Below, piece after piece: positions 1-8,394 of a stretch of 56,578 nucleotides of DNA. This DNA comes from Myxococcales bacterium (GTDB lineage Bacteria; Myxococcota_A; Polyangia; Polyangiales; Polyangiaceae): positions 1 through 56,578 of the forward strand of contig SECP01000057.1 in the NCBI GenBank assembly GCA_004193285.1, read 5' to 3'. How positions within the stretch are numbered: the first letter of the stretch is position 1; each line of letters opens with the position of its first letter. Position numbers and translations under genes: made by a program. The notes under the pieces are model-generated. The model was given only the letters and a program-made list of their open reading frames with translations, was not told the DNA's origin and did no database searches.

Positions 1-86
1 GATGCGCGGCGAGGGGGAGGGCGGCGGTGGGGGTGGAGCAGAGACGCGCTTTCGGCGAGCTGTTAGCGTCGGGAAGCGAAGGTGCC

Positions 87-614
87 ATGACGACCCCGTT
101 GCTGCCGAAGCCCAGCGTCTTGCTTCGAACCGCGAGCGCAGCGGATGCGCCGTTGCTGGAGAACCTTCTGCAGCTTTACATCCACGATCTGAGCGCGATT
201 TTCGAGCAGGTGGAGCTGGGGGAAGACGGCCGTTATGGGTACCCGGCGCTGGCTTCGTACTTGAGCGGCGCGCCCGAACGGCGAGCGTTCTTGCTGCGTG
301 CGGATGGTCGCCTTGCCGGGTTCGCGCTGGCGCGCCTCGGCTCGCCGGCCCTCCCGGATCCGAGGGTGTGGGATGTCGCGGAGTTTTTCGTGCTGAAGCG
401 GTTTCGGGGGCAGGGGGTCGGGCGCGCGGCGGCGCTTGGGTTGTGGGAGGAGCAACGCGGGGCGTGGACGGTGCGGGTCGCGAACAAGAACGTGTCGGCT
501 CTAGCGTTTTGGAAGCGGGCGGTCGCGGAGTACCGGGGCGGCGCGGTGAGCGAGCTCGCGTGGTCGCCCGGCGCGGTGCCGTGGACCGTGTTTCACCTTC
601 AGCCGAATGAGTGA
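87..614 (+). CDS. GNAT family N-acetyltransferase
   Basis: Predicted acetyl-CoA-dependent N-acyltransferase of 175 residues; the substrate cannot be told from sequence. The fold is recognised from an N-terminal segment (about 10-60) with predicted helices, a central strand rich in hydrophobics that includes GFALARLG, the strand ending in VAEFFVLKRF, and the acetyl-CoA pyrophosphate loop RGQGVGRAAA, which is the classic GNAT motif A (R/Q-x-x-G-x-G/A). The NKNVSALAFWKR segment is the usual motif B region. The ATG at 87 follows a purine-rich stretch (GGGAAGCGAAGG) and gives a normal GNAT length. An ATG at 27 in the same frame would add 20 residues that do not resemble the family. A hairpin follows the stop. 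Function beyond family is unknown. Confidence 0.8.
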   Translation: MTTPLLPKPSVLLRTASAADAPLLENLLQLYIHDLSAIFEQVELGEDGRYGYPALASYLSGAPERRAFLLRADGRLAGFALARLGSPALPDPRVWDVAEFFVLKRFRGQGVGRAAALGLWEEQRGAWTVRVANKNVSALAFWKRAVAEYRGGAVSELAWSPGAVPWTVFHLQPNE

Positions 615-647
615 TACCGAGCGCGCGGCAGCAGCCTTCTGCGAGCT

Positions 648-667
648 GGGCTGCGGCTTGGCAGCCC
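648..667 (+). terminator. Hairpin after the GNAT gene
   Basis: A 7-bp perfect stem GGGCTGC/GCAGCCC with a 6-base loop lies 34 bases after the GNAT stop. There is no T-tract, as is common in high-GC genomes, so termination is inferred from position only. The same stem recurs at 18516-18535 after another plus-strand gene. Confidence 0.35.
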
Positions 668-783
668 AAGCCGGATGGCCGGGGCGAATTTGCCGTGTAA
701 AGCGGGATTTGCTGGCCAGGGCGGAAGTGGCAAGCTTGCTTTCCTGATGTTCGGCCCAAGAGCTGCGCGCGAAAGAGGGAGCC

Positions 784-1983
784 ATGGCAACGTCGCGTGA
801 GTTCAAGGTTGGAGCGTTCGCGCTGGCGGGGCTCTCGGTCGTCGGCGTGGTCGTGTTCATGATTGGCGAGGAGCGGAAGCTCTTCGAAACCAAGGCGCTG
901 TACAACGCGCAGTTCGCCGAGGTGCAGGGCCTGCGTCGCGGCTCGCCAGTGCGCATGGGCGGCGTGGACATTGGCGCGGTGACGGAGGTGGCTTACGGCG
1001 AGTCCGCGAGCGACCGGCAGATTCACGTGAAGATGGACGTGGTGCGGGCCGAGTCACGCCGCATCCGTCAAGACAGCATCGCCACCATCGAGGGCAAGGG
1101 CCTGCTCGGCGACAAGATGATCGTGGTGAGCGTCGGCAACGAAAAGCTCCCCCAGATCCAGCCCGGCGGCGTCATCCCCTCCAAGGAGGGGGACGACATG
1201 GCCGCGCTGATGGGCAAGCTCGGCACCATCACCGGTCAGGTGGAGAAGGTGGTCGGGAACCTCGAAAAAACGACGAATTCTCTCGCCGACGAGAAGCTCC
1301 ACGACAACCTTCGCGGCAGCGTTGAGTCGATGAACGGCATCCTCAAGTCGGTGGACGGCGGGGACGGCTACGTGGGCAAGCTGATCAAGAGCCCCGAAGA
1401 GTCCCAGCGCTTGTCGCAGGTGATGCAAAACCTGGAGAACGCGACCGCTCAGCTGAACAAGACGACCGCGAGCATCAACTCGATCTTGGCGCGCGTCGAG
1501 CACGGACCCGGTCTGGCGCACGAGGTGCTGTACGGAGAGGAGTCTTCCAAGGCGGTGTCGCAGTTCGGCGGCGCGGCGGACGAGCTGCGGCTCACGTTGA
1601 AGGGCATCCGTGAAGGCAACGGCCTCGCGCGCGGCGTGCTGTTCGGCGGCGAAGGAGATTCGCAGCAGGTGGTCGCCAACTTGAACCAAATGAGCGGTGA
1701 CCTGAAGCAGATCGTCTCCGACGTGAAAGCCGGTAAGGGCACGCTCGGCGCGCTGCTCGTCGACCCTTCCGTCTACGAGGATCTGAAGGTCGTGCTCGGC
1801 AACGTGGAGCGCAACAAGGCGCTGCGCGCGCTGGTGCGGTACTCGATTCGCCGTGACGGCGCGCAACCCGGCGTGGAGGTGCGTGACCCGGCGCCCGCCA
1901 CCGCCGGCGAGAAGAAGCCGGACGGCGCGGAGAAGATCTCGGTCGAGGTCGGCGGCTCACCGCGCGTGCCCGAAGGGCAGTAG
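784..1983 (+). CDS. MlaD/MCE-domain lipid-transport protein
   Basis: Predicted periplasmic substrate-binding subunit of an Mla-type (MCE) phospholipid transport system, anchored in the inner membrane by one N-terminal helix (about residues 10-28, hydrophobic AGLSVVGVVVFMIG). The MCE domain (about 33-120) shows the typical beginning YNAQFAEVQGLRRGSPVRMGG-like strand pattern, with VDIGAVTEV and the glycine-rich GKGLLGDKMIVVS loop. The remaining 260 residues are mostly helical, with repeated LxQ/LNK heptads and several GxGLA...LFG/LYGE segments, as in long MCE proteins whose C-terminus forms a helical tunnel. The Pro/Ala/Glu-rich C-terminus is probably disordered. The partner permease (MlaE) and ATPase (MlaF) are not in the window, so this is either a solitary subunit or its operon partners lie left of the window. 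The start is set by an AGAGGGAGCC ribosome site just before ATG. Confidence 0.85.
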   Translation: MATSREFKVGAFALAGLSVVGVVVFMIGEERKLFETKALYNAQFAEVQGLRRGSPVRMGGVDIGAVTEVAYGESASDRQIHVKMDVVRAESRRIRQDSIATIEGKGLLGDKMIVVSVGNEKLPQIQPGGVIPSKEGDDMAALMGKLGTITGQVEKVVGNLEKTTNSLADEKLHDNLRGSVESMNGILKSVDGGDGYVGKLIKSPEESQRLSQVMQNLENATAQLNKTTASINSILARVEHGPGLAHEVLYGEESSKAVSQFGGAADELRLTLKGIREGNGLARGVLFGGEGDSQQVVANLNQMSGDLKQIVSDVKAGKGTLGALLVDPSVYEDLKVVLGNVERNKALRALVRYSIRRDGAQPGVEVRDPAPATAGEKKPDGAEKISVEVGGSPRVPEGQ

Positions 1984-2110
1984 TCTTTCGTCGCGCTCCA
2001 GCATGGCTGAGCGCGCGGTGAAAAAGATCTCGCCTGCGGGAAAATGCTCCGGCTCACTCGCGAAAAATAGCGAGGTTGGCGGTGGATCGGCTCTTGCTGA
2101 TGCGCCGAGC

Positions 2111-3421
2111 ATGCTTAGACCCTCCCGCTCTTCCTTCGCGCTTTTTTCCTCCCTCGGCCTGCTCCTCGTCGCCGCTCTTCCTACGACCGGCTGCTCGTCT
2201 TCGAACGATGATGGTACGGGCGCTCCCGCCAGCTGTAACGGCCTGGACGCGACGGTGAAAGCACAGGCCACGCTGCGCGCGTACGCAGAGGCCGTCACCT
2301 CGCTGCGCACCCGCGCGCTCGAGGTGGAAGGTAAGTTTTTGGCCGTGTGCAACGCCATCAACGCGGACCTGAAGCTGGACACCAGCAAGACGACCGCGGC
2401 CGAAGCCTGCGGGGTGCTCAAGAAGCGCATCGACGCCGCCGCGCAGGCGGGGGTGATGGTTCGCGCCAGCATCGACTTCACCTGTCGCGCGGACTTCAGC
2501 GTGCAGGCCGATTGCGAAGCGAGCTGCCAGGTCGATGCGGGTTGTGACGTGAAGGCGCAGTGTACCGGCGGCGAAGTGGTGGTCGAGTGCAACGGCAAGT
2601 GCAGCGGCTCTTGCGACGTGACCGCCCCGAGCGTGGAGTGCTCCGGTACCTGCCAAGGCTCGTGCAGCGCGGACATTCAAGCGCGCTGCATGGGCGAGTG
2701 CGAGGGAACCTGCACCGCGCCGAGCTTCGAGGGAACCTGCGAGGCCGGCTGCACCGCGGGCTTCGAGGGCACTTGCGACGGCACCTGCGAGGGCATGTGC
2801 AACGGCATGAATACCAGCGGCGCCTGCGCCGGCACTTGCGAGGGCAAATGCACCGGCAAAGCGACCGGCAGCTGCAACGCGCAGTGCATGGGTAAGTTCA
2901 CGGGCGGCGAGTGCCAGGGGACCTGCATGGGGTCCTGCGTGACGAGCGGCATGGCCAAGTGCGAAGGCACCTGCAACGGCACGTGCTCGTACGAGCCAGG
3001 CGCGGCCAAGTGCCAGGGCACGTGCCACGGTGAGTGCGACGCTCAGGTGAGCCCGCCGACCTGCACGGGTGAGCTCAACTGCTCCGGCTCCGCGGAGTGC
3101 CACTCCAGCTGCCAGGCCAAGGCCAGCGCCGAGGTGGATTGCCCGCCGCCGCGCGCCACCGTCACCGCAACCGGCGACGCGGAGCTCCTCGCGGCCCTGC
3201 GCGCGCACATTCAAGACTGGGGTGAGGCGGTGAACCTCACCTTGGCTCTCAAGGGCCCGATCGGGGAGGTCGCGGGCAAGACCGTCGGCGCCTTCCAGGC
3301 GGTCGGTGACATCGGCCTCTCGGGCGCCGCCTGCATGGCGAGCTCCCTCTCGGCCGCCGCCGAAGCGCAGGTCAGCATCAGCGTGTCGGTGCAGGCGAGC
3401 GCCAGCGTCTCGGCGGGCTGA
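2111..3421 (+). CDS. Cysteine-rich repeat lipoprotein
   Basis: Secreted lipoprotein of 436 residues and unknown function. The start chosen at 2111 gives a textbook lipoprotein signal: basic MLRPSRSS, a hydrophobic core, then TTGC-SSS. After a helical segment (about 40-125) comes a long repeat region (about 140-345) in which cysteines recur as C-x3-C-x3-C separated by 6-10 residues, mostly with Gly, Thr, Glu and Asn between (for example CEGTCNGTC, CQGTCHGEC). The spacing would allow a regular disulfide ladder or a stacked solenoid. The C-terminal 80 residues return to helical, Ala/Ser-rich sequence. It converges with the aldo/keto reductase gene, with only 3 bases between the stops. I recognise the repeat style from myxobacterial surface proteins but know no proven role. 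Confidence 0.75.
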   Translation: MLRPSRSSFALFSSLGLLLVAALPTTGCSSSNDDGTGAPASCNGLDATVKAQATLRAYAEAVTSLRTRALEVEGKFLAVCNAINADLKLDTSKTTAAEACGVLKKRIDAAAQAGVMVRASIDFTCRADFSVQADCEASCQVDAGCDVKAQCTGGEVVVECNGKCSGSCDVTAPSVECSGTCQGSCSADIQARCMGECEGTCTAPSFEGTCEAGCTAGFEGTCDGTCEGMCNGMNTSGACAGTCEGKCTGKATGSCNAQCMGKFTGGECQGTCMGSCVTSGMAKCEGTCNGTCSYEPGAAKCQGTCHGECDAQVSPPTCTGELNCSGSAECHSSCQAKASAEVDCPPPRATVTATGDAELLAALRAHIQDWGEAVNLTLALKGPIGEVAGKTVGAFQAVGDIGLSGAACMASSLSAAAEAQVSISVSVQASASVSAG

Positions 3422-3424
3422 GAT

Positions 3425-4492
3425 TCAACGAAAGCCGCGCAAGGCGGTCCCGCCGCTCAGCATGCTCGTGAACGGCTCCGCGAAGAACATGTACGGGTGG
3501 ACGACGTCCAGCTTGCTGGCGTCGTCCAATCGGGCGCGGTGCTCTTCCGGAATATCTATGGAGAGCGCGGCCACGTTGCTCTCCAGCTGAGCGCGCTTGG
3601 TGGCGCCGATCAACGTGGAGCCCACGCCCGCGCGCCCGACCACCCAGCTCAGGGCGACCTCCGCCGGTGGCTTTCCGAGCTCCCGCGCGACCGCGGTCAA
3701 CGCATCCAAAATATCCCAGTTTCTTGCGCTGAACTTTGCGAAGCCGGGGTTGCCGGAGTCCTTGAGGGTCTGAAGGCGGCCTTCGCCGACCCCGGTGCTG
3801 CCCTCGGTGGGGCGCTGGTATTTGCCGCTCAAGAAGCCGCTGGCGAGCGGGCTCCAAGGCACGATGCTCATGCCGAGCTCACGGGCGAGGGGCACGTGCT
3901 CGCGCTCGATGTTGCGCTCCACGAGCGAGTACTCGAGCTGCAGCGCGACGATTGGCTCTTTCAGGTGCTCGTCGGCGAGCGTCTGGTAGCGCGCGGCGTA
4001 CCAGGCGGGCACGTCCGAGAGCCCCACGTGCAGCACCTTGCCCTCGCGCACCAGGTCGTTCAACGTCGTCAGCACCTCCTGCACGGGCGTGACCTGGTCC
4101 CAGGCGTGAAGGTAGTAGACGTCCACGTAGTCCATGCCGAGACGCCGCAGCGACCCTTCCAAGGCGCGGCGGATGTTCTTGCGACCGTTGCCGCCTGCGT
4201 TCGGGTTGCCGGCCTCGGCGTTGAAGCTGAACTTGGTGGCGACGACGACGCGATCGCGTAGCTTTCGCTCCGCGACGAACTTGCCGACGAGCTCCTCGCT
4301 CTTGCCCGAGGTGTAGCCGTCGGCGGTGTCGATGAAGTTGCCGCCTGCGTCCACGTAGTAGTCGAAGAGGTCGCGGCAGGCTGCCTCGTCCGCCCCCCAG
4401 CCCCAATCCGTGCCGAAGGTCATGGTACCGAGCGCGAGAGGGCTGACGCGCAGACCCGAGCGACCGAGCGTGGTGTAGTCCGTGAGTTTCAT
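3425..4492 (-). CDS. Aldo/keto reductase
   Basis: NADPH-dependent aldo/keto reductase, 355 residues, a cytosolic TIM barrel. The N-terminus TTLGRSGLRVSPLALGTMTFG is the usual AKR opening. The catalytic set is visible: Asp and Tyr in FIDTADGYTSGKSE, Lys in VVVATKFS, and His in YYLHAWD. The SWVVGRAGVGSTLIGATKRAQLESN segment is the cofactor-binding end. The ATG at 4492 begins directly with the conserved MKLTDYTTLG. The open frame extends upstream to 5032, but that part lies antisense to the LysR gene and is not AKR-like. The gene is divergent from a LysR regulator with 76 bases between the starts, the classic arrangement of a regulator and its target. The substrate is unknown. Confidence 0.9.
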   Translation of the reverse strand: MKLTDYTTLGRSGLRVSPLALGTMTFGTDWGWGADEAACRDLFDYYVDAGGNFIDTADGYTSGKSEELVGKFVAERKLRDRVVVATKFSFNAEAGNPNAGGNGRKNIRRALEGSLRRLGMDYVDVYYLHAWDQVTPVQEVLTTLNDLVREGKVLHVGLSDVPAWYAARYQTLADEHLKEPIVALQLEYSLVERNIEREHVPLARELGMSIVPWSPLASGFLSGKYQRPTEGSTGVGEGRLQTLKDSGNPGFAKFSARNWDILDALTAVARELGKPPAEVALSWVVGRAGVGSTLIGATKRAQLESNVAALSIDIPEEHRARLDDASKLDVVHPYMFFAEPFTSMLSGGTALRGFR

Positions 4493-4543
4493 GAACGGTA
4501 ATGTGCGCGTCAGCTCGCTTTCTCGGAAGACGGGCAATGCTGG

Positions 4544-4564
4544 AAGCACTATGAAGTAATGCTT
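4544..4564. promoter_or_regulatory. Candidate LysR-regulator operator
   Basis: An inverted repeat AAGCA-N11-TGCTT sits between the divergent aldo/keto reductase and LysR genes, ending 4 bases before the LysR ATG. LysR-type regulators bind interrupted dyads of roughly T-N11-A form. AATGCT also occurs three times close together here (near 4536, 4558 and 4568). The role is inferred from position and symmetry only. Confidence 0.45.
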
Positions 4565-4568
4565 ACAA

Positions 4569-5468
4569 ATGCTCGGGCAGCTCCAAGGGTTGGAAGTCTT
4601 CGTAACTGTTGCGGAAGAGCGAGGCTTCTCCGCGGCGGCACGTAAGCTGGGCGTCAGCGCCTCCGCTGCCTCCCAGGCGGTGCGAGCGCTGGAGGAGCGG
4701 CTCGGCGTCACACTGCTGCTGCGCACCACGCGCAGCGTGAACCTCACGGAGGCGGGCCAGCAGCTGCTTCGCCGAGTCGGCCCCGCGCTGAGCGAAACCA
4801 ACGCGGCGCTGCGCGACGTGAAGCAGGAGCTGGGCCGCGTGCACGGCACGTTCAAGCTCACGGTGGGGCGCGTCAACGTTCCGCTGGTCGTCGAGCCGCT
4901 GCTCGGCGCGCTGCTCGGCAAGTACCCGGAGCTGGCCATCGAAGTATCCGTCGACGACCGCTTCGTGGACATCGTGAAGGAGGGCTTCGACGCCGGCGTT
5001 CGGCTGGAGGAAGCGATCGAGCCCGACCTCACCGCGGTGCGGCTGCTGCCGCCCTTTCGGCTGTTGGTCGTCGGCTCGCCGGACTACCTGGCGCGCCGGG
5101 GCCGGCCCAAGAAACCGCGCGACCTGCTAGCCCACGAGTGCATCACTTACCGCTTGCCCGGTACCGGCTCTACCTACCGCTGGGAGCTGGAGCGCGCGGG
5201 TCGGGAGGAGCAAGTGGCGGTCAAAGGGCGCCTCGTCTGCAATGACTCCACCCTCATGCTGCGCGCGGCGCAGGCCGGCTTGGGGCTGGCCTACTTGCTG
5301 GAGCCGGAGGCGGCGCCGCTGCTTGCTCGGGGGGAGCTCGAGATCGTGCTCGAAGATTACGCTCCGCGCGTGGCCGGGCTCTTCTTGTACTTCGCGCGCG
5401 GCGCAGAAAAGCAGCCCAAAATGCGCGCCTTCATCGACACCGCGCGCCAGGTGTTGAGCCCCAAGTAG
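4569..5468 (+). CDS. LysR-family transcriptional regulator
   Basis: DNA-binding regulator of 299 residues, normal for the family. The N-terminal winged helix-turn-helix (about 1-60) is clear: LEVFVTVAEERGFSAAARKLGVSASAASQAVRALEERLG, followed by LLLRTTRSVNLTEAGQQLLRR. The rest (about 90-295) is the periplasmic-binding-protein-like effector domain (FKLTVGRVNVPLVVEPLLG..., LPPFRLLVVGSPDYLARRGRP, ...HECITYR). It belongs to the subgroup often annotated as CrgA/DmlR-like. The gene is divergent from the aldo/keto reductase and probably controls that gene and itself through the dyad just upstream of its start. The inducer is not predictable. Confidence 0.92.
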   Translation: MLGQLQGLEVFVTVAEERGFSAAARKLGVSASAASQAVRALEERLGVTLLLRTTRSVNLTEAGQQLLRRVGPALSETNAALRDVKQELGRVHGTFKLTVGRVNVPLVVEPLLGALLGKYPELAIEVSVDDRFVDIVKEGFDAGVRLEEAIEPDLTAVRLLPPFRLLVVGSPDYLARRGRPKKPRDLLAHECITYRLPGTGSTYRWELERAGREEQVAVKGRLVCNDSTLMLRAAQAGLGLAYLLEPEAAPLLARGELEIVLEDYAPRVAGLFLYFARGAEKQPKMRAFIDTARQVLSPK

Positions 5469-5579
5469 CGGCTGGGAAGCTCAGCCATCGCTTCCGCCTG
5501 CGCCTGGAGGCGGCTGGCGGCGCGACCACGAGCAAGAAGCAGCGCGCCGGGCGCGGAATCGAGCTCGTGATCGGTACCT

Positions 5580-7412
5580 TCACAGGGTTTCTAGATAGTC
5601 GGTGAGGGCGCGCAGGTCTTCGCTCTTCAGCTGGCTCACGACGCCGTGCTTGCCGGTGTCACACGTCGTGAAGCGATCCAGCAGAGTCTTGGCGCAGCCG
5701 TCGTGAAGGTAAGGCGCGCGCGCCCACAAGCCGACCAAGCCCGGCACTTGCATCACGCCGTCCAAGCTCCCCACGTCCACCGTTTGATCGTTGCTGAAGC
5801 GGCTGCCGCTGTGGCATGTCGCGCAGCCGACGGTCGCGTCGTTGAACAGGGCTTCTCCGCGCTCGACGCTCGCGGTGCGGCTGGCCGCGGGCGCCGGCAT
5901 GGCCGGCAGCACGTCCAGGTAGGAAGCGAGCGCCATGTTTTGCTCGGCATCCAGCTGCGGCCCGCCCATGCGGCCTTGCATGACGTCCCCCGTGAGGGCC
6001 GCGAAGTCCGTCTCCAGGCCGTCCCAGTGGAAAGGCTCGGTGCCGAGCAAGCCGCCGCGCAAGGACTGCGTCCGGCGCGGACCGAAGCCCGAGAAGTGCC
6101 AGGTGCGGCCGTCCTCCTGTCCCTCCGGGTGGCACGAAGCGCACGCCAGGCCCGAGCTGGTCTCCAGGTGGAACAGCTGACTACCAGTGTCCTCCAGGCT
6201 CTCACCCGGAAGCTCGATGCCCAGCGAGCCCACGACCAGGCTGCTCGGCTCCCGGTACTGAAGGACCGGAACGTCCCCCGCAAAGGCGACCGCGACGAGC
6301 TGACCTCTGGGTACCTCGGACGGGGCTGCCTCGACCTCACCGTCCACGAACGTCTCCGTGGGCTGGGCGGAGAGCGCGAGCTGCGACGGCCGCAGCAGCA
6401 GGTTGCGACCGAAGCGCGAGCCCTCCACCGGGTGCTCTACCGCGGCGGCTGCGAGCAAGAAGCGCCCGGAGACGGGAGACTGCGCGACGTCTACCGGCAG
6501 TGGAGCGGCGAGCGCCACGCTCGTACCCTGCGCGGAGCCTTCTTCGGTCACGATCGTGATGGCGGTGCTGACCATGCCGCCCGACGCGCCGGTCGCGCCG
6601 TAGCCGCCTGCGCTCGCCACCACTTCGCCCGCGAACGCGCGCTGATGCACCACCACCACTCCGCCCGTCGCGCCGGGCACCATGCGCCACGCCACCGAAG
6701 AGACGCTCTCGCCTTGGCTGCCAGCAAGGCTCGGCAGAAACATGCGCCGGAGCACCTTCCCGGTAGAGTCCAAACGGAGCACCTCCGCGGCGCGGAACAG
6801 GCTCACCCACAAGCCGTCCGACGCGATGACTACGTCGCGCAGATCGCGCTCCAGGGTGAGGGTCCGTACCGGCTCGTTCTTCTTCGGGTCCGTGGAGAGC
6901 GACACCAGCTTGCCCTCCGCGCAGGCGACATGGACGACGCCTTCTGCGCTGGCTACGCCGCGCGGGTACGCGCAAACGCTGCGGGCTCCGAGCAGCTCGC
7001 CCCGGCTAGGGTCCAAGCTGACGAGCTGGCCGCTACCTCGCAGCGCGACGTGAACGACGCCGGCAGCGTCCTCCACCGCGCGGCCCGGCTCCGCCCCGGC
7101 CTCCAGGGAGATGGTCCGTGAGACCGCCGCCCGCTGCAGGTCCACCACGAACAGCTGGTCGCGATCGGGGTCGGCGACGACCGCGGTCTTCTGATCGCGA
7201 AGCACGAGCAAGGTGCCGCCGCTCACCGGCCGCAGCGCTCGCTCGGAACGAACGACGGCGCCTGGCAACGACGACTGCGCCCCGAAATCTATCCCGGGCT
7301 CCCCGCCCTCGAATCCGCTGACCGGTCCAGCCATAGGCGGTGTTCCGGCGCTGCCGTCGCAGCCCATTGCCATCAACGCTACCGCTCCGATACCCCAACT
7401 TGCTTTCGACAT
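5580..7412 (-). CDS. Lipoprotein with propeller-like domain and di-haem MauG/CcP-type domain
   Basis: Exported lipoprotein of 610 residues (lipobox ending AMGC, Cys18). Residues about 50-400 consist of repeated short strand blocks of the kind found in YVTN/beta-propeller proteins (VVADPDRDQLFVVDLQR, GELLGARSVCAYPRGVASAEG). The C-terminal 190 residues hold two c-type haem motifs, CASCH (424-428) and CATCH (530-534), embedded in sequence typical of the MauG/di-haem cytochrome c peroxidase family, including the late block VPGLVGLWARAPYLHDG. This suggests a periplasmic or outer-membrane di-haem enzyme (peroxidase or protein-oxidising) joined to a sensor or scaffold domain. It appears monocistronic. 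Haem count and fold are seen in sequence; the reaction is inferred from the family. Confidence 0.75.
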   Translation of the reverse strand: MSKASWGIGAVALMAMGCDGSAGTPPMAGPVSGFEGGEPGIDFGAQSSLPGAVVRSERALRPVSGGTLLVLRDQKTAVVADPDRDQLFVVDLQRAAVSRTISLEAGAEPGRAVEDAAGVVHVALRGSGQLVSLDPSRGELLGARSVCAYPRGVASAEGVVHVACAEGKLVSLSTDPKKNEPVRTLTLERDLRDVVIASDGLWVSLFRAAEVLRLDSTGKVLRRMFLPSLAGSQGESVSSVAWRMVPGATGGVVVVHQRAFAGEVVASAGGYGATGASGGMVSTAITIVTEEGSAQGTSVALAAPLPVDVAQSPVSGRFLLAAAAVEHPVEGSRFGRNLLLRPSQLALSAQPTETFVDGEVEAAPSEVPRGQLVAVAFAGDVPVLQYREPSSLVVGSLGIELPGESLEDTGSQLFHLETSSGLACASCHPEGQEDGRTWHFSGFGPRRTQSLRGGLLGTEPFHWDGLETDFAALTGDVMQGRMGGPQLDAEQNMALASYLDVLPAMPAPAASRTASVERGEALFNDATVGCATCHSGSRFSNDQTVDVGSLDGVMQVPGLVGLWARAPYLHDGCAKTLLDRFTTCDTGKHGVVSQLKSEDLRALTDYLETL

Positions 7413-7467
7413 GCCTCTAACCTCCCAGCACCGGCGCTACCTTAGCAGCCCGGCCCCTGGGCCACCA

Positions 7468-8337
7468 CTAGCGCGGAGCGGTCGCGAGCGCCTGCGCGAA
7501 AAACTTAGAGTTCTTCGCCAGTTCCTCGAGGTAGCCGCGGACGTCAGCTCTCGCGGTCGGCCCCAACTTGGCGAAAGGAACGACGTCCTTCTCCGGAACG
7601 AAGCGGAAGGTGAAGTTGATCCTCCGCGTCCGGAAGCCCTCGATTTCCGGCGGCAAGGCGACCCCTTCGCGCTTGTCCACCCGCTGAACGCGGTGAAAAA
7701 CGCGATCTTTAAAGAAGCTGCCGCCGAAGATCTGGAGGCTGCCGTCGTCCAGCCACTGGGAGGCAAGGGGCGCGTCGCGCTCGCCGATGCGCTTGGACTT
7801 CACGAATTGAAACAGCGCTCGCTCGCCTATCGAGAGTGAAGCGACCGGGCCTGGCTCGAAGTCCCGGTGCTCGCCGACGCGGGCGGTGTCCACCCAGCGC
7901 TCAGCTTGTTGGCGCGCGCCGTAGAAGTTCACCAGGCACGTGTTCAGCCGGTAGCCGGGGGGAATATCTTTGCGGGGGAACAGCTTGGCAATGCGGCGCT
8001 CGCTGTCTTGCGCGACCTTGGCCAGCGCCTCCGGGAAGGGCTCGGCGGCGACGCAGCGGTCCGCGGTGCCGCGCGGCGGCCGGTAGTAATCCAAGCAGGC
8101 GAACTGCCAGTTGCCGAGCCAGTACACCGGGCGGAGCAGCTCCCGCTGCGTCTGGCCCGCGGGCGGATCGCGCAGCGTGGAGTAGCGCTGCTCCCAGATC
8201 GGCCGGAGCGTTCCCAGCCAAGAGAGCAGCTGCTCGCGCTCCCGCGGCTTCAAATAGGCCGGGAAGTAGTGGTGCCCGCGCGGGTCGTGGAATTCTCGAG
8301 CCGAGCGAGCCGAACCAGACAGAAGCGGCTGAGCCAA
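7468..8337 (-). CDS. AlkB-like Fe(II)/2-oxoglutarate dioxygenase
   Basis: Predicted dioxygenase of 289 residues. The AlkB-type core is recognisable: LNTCLVNFYG (the N-x-Y strand), then GEHRDFEPGPVASLSIG, giving the iron ligands His157 and Asp159 and the P-x-SLS-G element. The third iron ligand is His215 in the FHRV segment. The 2-oxoglutarate and substrate-side arginines lie in RTRRINFTFRF (the R-x-N-x-T-x-R signature). These proteins remove alkyl groups from nucleic acids or proteins; I cannot choose the substrate. The N-terminal 130 residues are longer than in E. coli AlkB and contain YFPAYLKPRE, a start typical of ALKBH-type members. It is divergent from the S41 protease gene with 57 bases between starts. 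Confidence 0.8.
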   Translation of the reverse strand: MAQPLLSGSARSAREFHDPRGHHYFPAYLKPREREQLLSWLGTLRPIWEQRYSTLRDPPAGQTQRELLRPVYWLGNWQFACLDYYRPPRGTADRCVAAEPFPEALAKVAQDSERRIAKLFPRKDIPPGYRLNTCLVNFYGARQQAERWVDTARVGEHRDFEPGPVASLSIGERALFQFVKSKRIGERDAPLASQWLDDGSLQIFGGSFFKDRVFHRVQRVDKREGVALPPEIEGFRTRRINFTFRFVPEKDVVPFAKLGPTARADVRGYLEELAKNSKFFAQALATAPR

Positions 8338-8394
8338 AACGTCAAAAAACGCTTACACGAGCGTGGCCCGAGCGTGAAGGGTTATACTCGGCGC

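Noticed and set aside
1..86. Possible coding sequence at the left edge
   Set aside because: The frames here are low-complexity Gly/Arg shadows of GC-rich DNA, and no end of a recognisable gene could be seen.
2054..3214. 386-residue frame opposite the cysteine-rich lipoprotein
   Set aside because: Composition is a mirror of the repeat (Ala/Gly/His/Arg-rich) without signal or family features.
5494..5513. CCGCCT/AGGCGG hairpin after the LysR gene
   Set aside because: The stem is only 6 bp with an 8-base loop and no T-tract, which is expected by chance at this GC content.
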